This document shows positions 8,726 through 9,057 of a DNA stretch of 9,057 bases, in pieces. Each line of letters starts with the position of its first letter. Position 1 is the stretch's first letter. Position numbers and translations under genes: made by a program. Origin of the DNA: Halobacteria archaeon (GTDB lineage Archaea; Halobacteriota; Syntropharchaeia; Alkanophagales; Methanospirareceae); the NCBI GenBank assembly GCA_029932715.1, contig JAOZPO010000027.1:1-9057 (forward strand), read 5' to 3'. The notes beneath the pieces are model-generated. The model did not search any database. It saw only the letters and a list, made by a program, of their open reading frames with translations, and was not told the origin of the DNA.

Positions 8726-9057
8726 ATGAGAAGGGCATCAGTAGCGGGTACTTTTTACGAAGCGGAAAAGAGCACATTGGAAGAGCAACTGGAAGATTGT
8801 TTCGCAGGTGTAACAAGAGCAGGAAATGATAATGTTCTCGGCGCGGTAGTACCACATGCAGGGTACATGTATTCGGGCAGCGTTGCTGCGCATGTCTATG
8901 CCAAACTGCCAGATGCTGATACGTTCGTCATTATCGGTCCCAATCATCAAGGTATTGGCTCCCTTATTGCCGTTTCTTTGGATATATGGGAGACGCCGTT
9001 AGGGAATGTGGAAGTAGACAATACCTTTGTAGGTATGCTGTCAAAACGGATTATTGT
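8726..9057 (+). CDS. MEMO1-family protein (AmmeMemoRadiSam protein B), 5' part
   Basis: The first 110 residues of a MEMO-family protein, cut by the right edge. It opens with the family signature MRRASVAGTFYEA; VVPHAGYMYSGSVAAHVYAKL (41-61) holds H44 and FVIIGPNHQGIGS (67-79) holds H74. These match the first two metal-site histidines of human MEMO1 (H49 and H81); the third residue, a cysteine, would lie beyond the window. The fold is related to extradiol dioxygenases. In prokaryotes MEMO often accompanies an AMMECR1-domain protein and a radical SAM enzyme, but the pathway is not established and those partners are not in view. Co-directional with rpsB with its own Shine-Dalgarno, it is probably co-transcribed with it. 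Confidence 0.93.
   Translation, partial: MRRASVAGTFYEAEKSTLEEQLEDCFAGVTRAGNDNVLGAVVPHAGYMYSGSVAAHVYAKLPDADTFVIIGPNHQGIGSLIAVSLDIWETPLGNVEVDNTFVGMLSKRII

Noticed and set aside
8738..8950. Open frame on minus inside the MEMO-family gene
   Set aside because: The opposite strand encodes the conserved PHAGY and GPNH motifs, and the minus frame has no support.

Overview
The window is archaeal chromosome, most likely euryarchaeal. The lineage-specific evidence is an archaeal-type ribosomal protein uS2, the RNase P proteins Pop5 and Rpp30, a MEMO-family protein, an archaeal PAC2-family protein, a CBS-tailed site-2 protease of the Methanocaldococcus type, and TATA-like boxes in the divergent spacers. 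Moderate GC, mixed CGN/AGR arginine codons, and a bacterial-type NAD+-dependent DNA ligase together with Thg1 would suit a methanogen or methane-oxidising relative such as ANME-1/Methanophagales. That last placement is a guess, not something the sequence proves.

Layout, left to right. (1) The 3' two thirds of a tRNA with anticodon CAU lies on the + strand. Facing it on the minus strand is a two-gene unit, PRC-barrel protein then Thg1, and the 3' end of thg1 runs antisense into the tRNA as far as its anticodon. (2) A CBS-domain site-2 protease on + is divergent from the PRC-barrel gene; the two appear to share one palindromic TATA box. (3) rnp3-rnp2 (Rpp30-Pop5) on minus overlap by four bases. 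(4) An Lrp/AsnC regulator and a class I/II aminotransferase form a pair on +. (5) ligA and a PAC2-family gene lie on minus, separated by an AT-rich spacer. (6) rpsB (uS2) and the start of a MEMO-family gene lie on + and run off the right edge.

The genes fall into short units that alternate strand. Three divergent spacers (about 55, 69 and 83 bases) each carry an AT-rich core-promoter block. The convergent junctions are very tight: 53 bases, 18 bases, and a 41-base overlap at the tRNA. The themes are informational and housekeeping: tRNA end maturation or repair (Thg1, RNase P), translation (uS2), DNA joining (LigA), protein quality control (S2P, PAC2) and amino-acid metabolism (Lrp with its aminotransferase). 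I found no CRISPR array, insertion sequence, integrase, toxin-antitoxin pair or defence island, and no convincing undescribed multigene system. The most notable local features are the thg1/tRNA antisense overlap, the symmetric shared TATA box, the bacterial-type ligase next to rpsB, and a possible proteasome-docking tail on the PAC2 protein.
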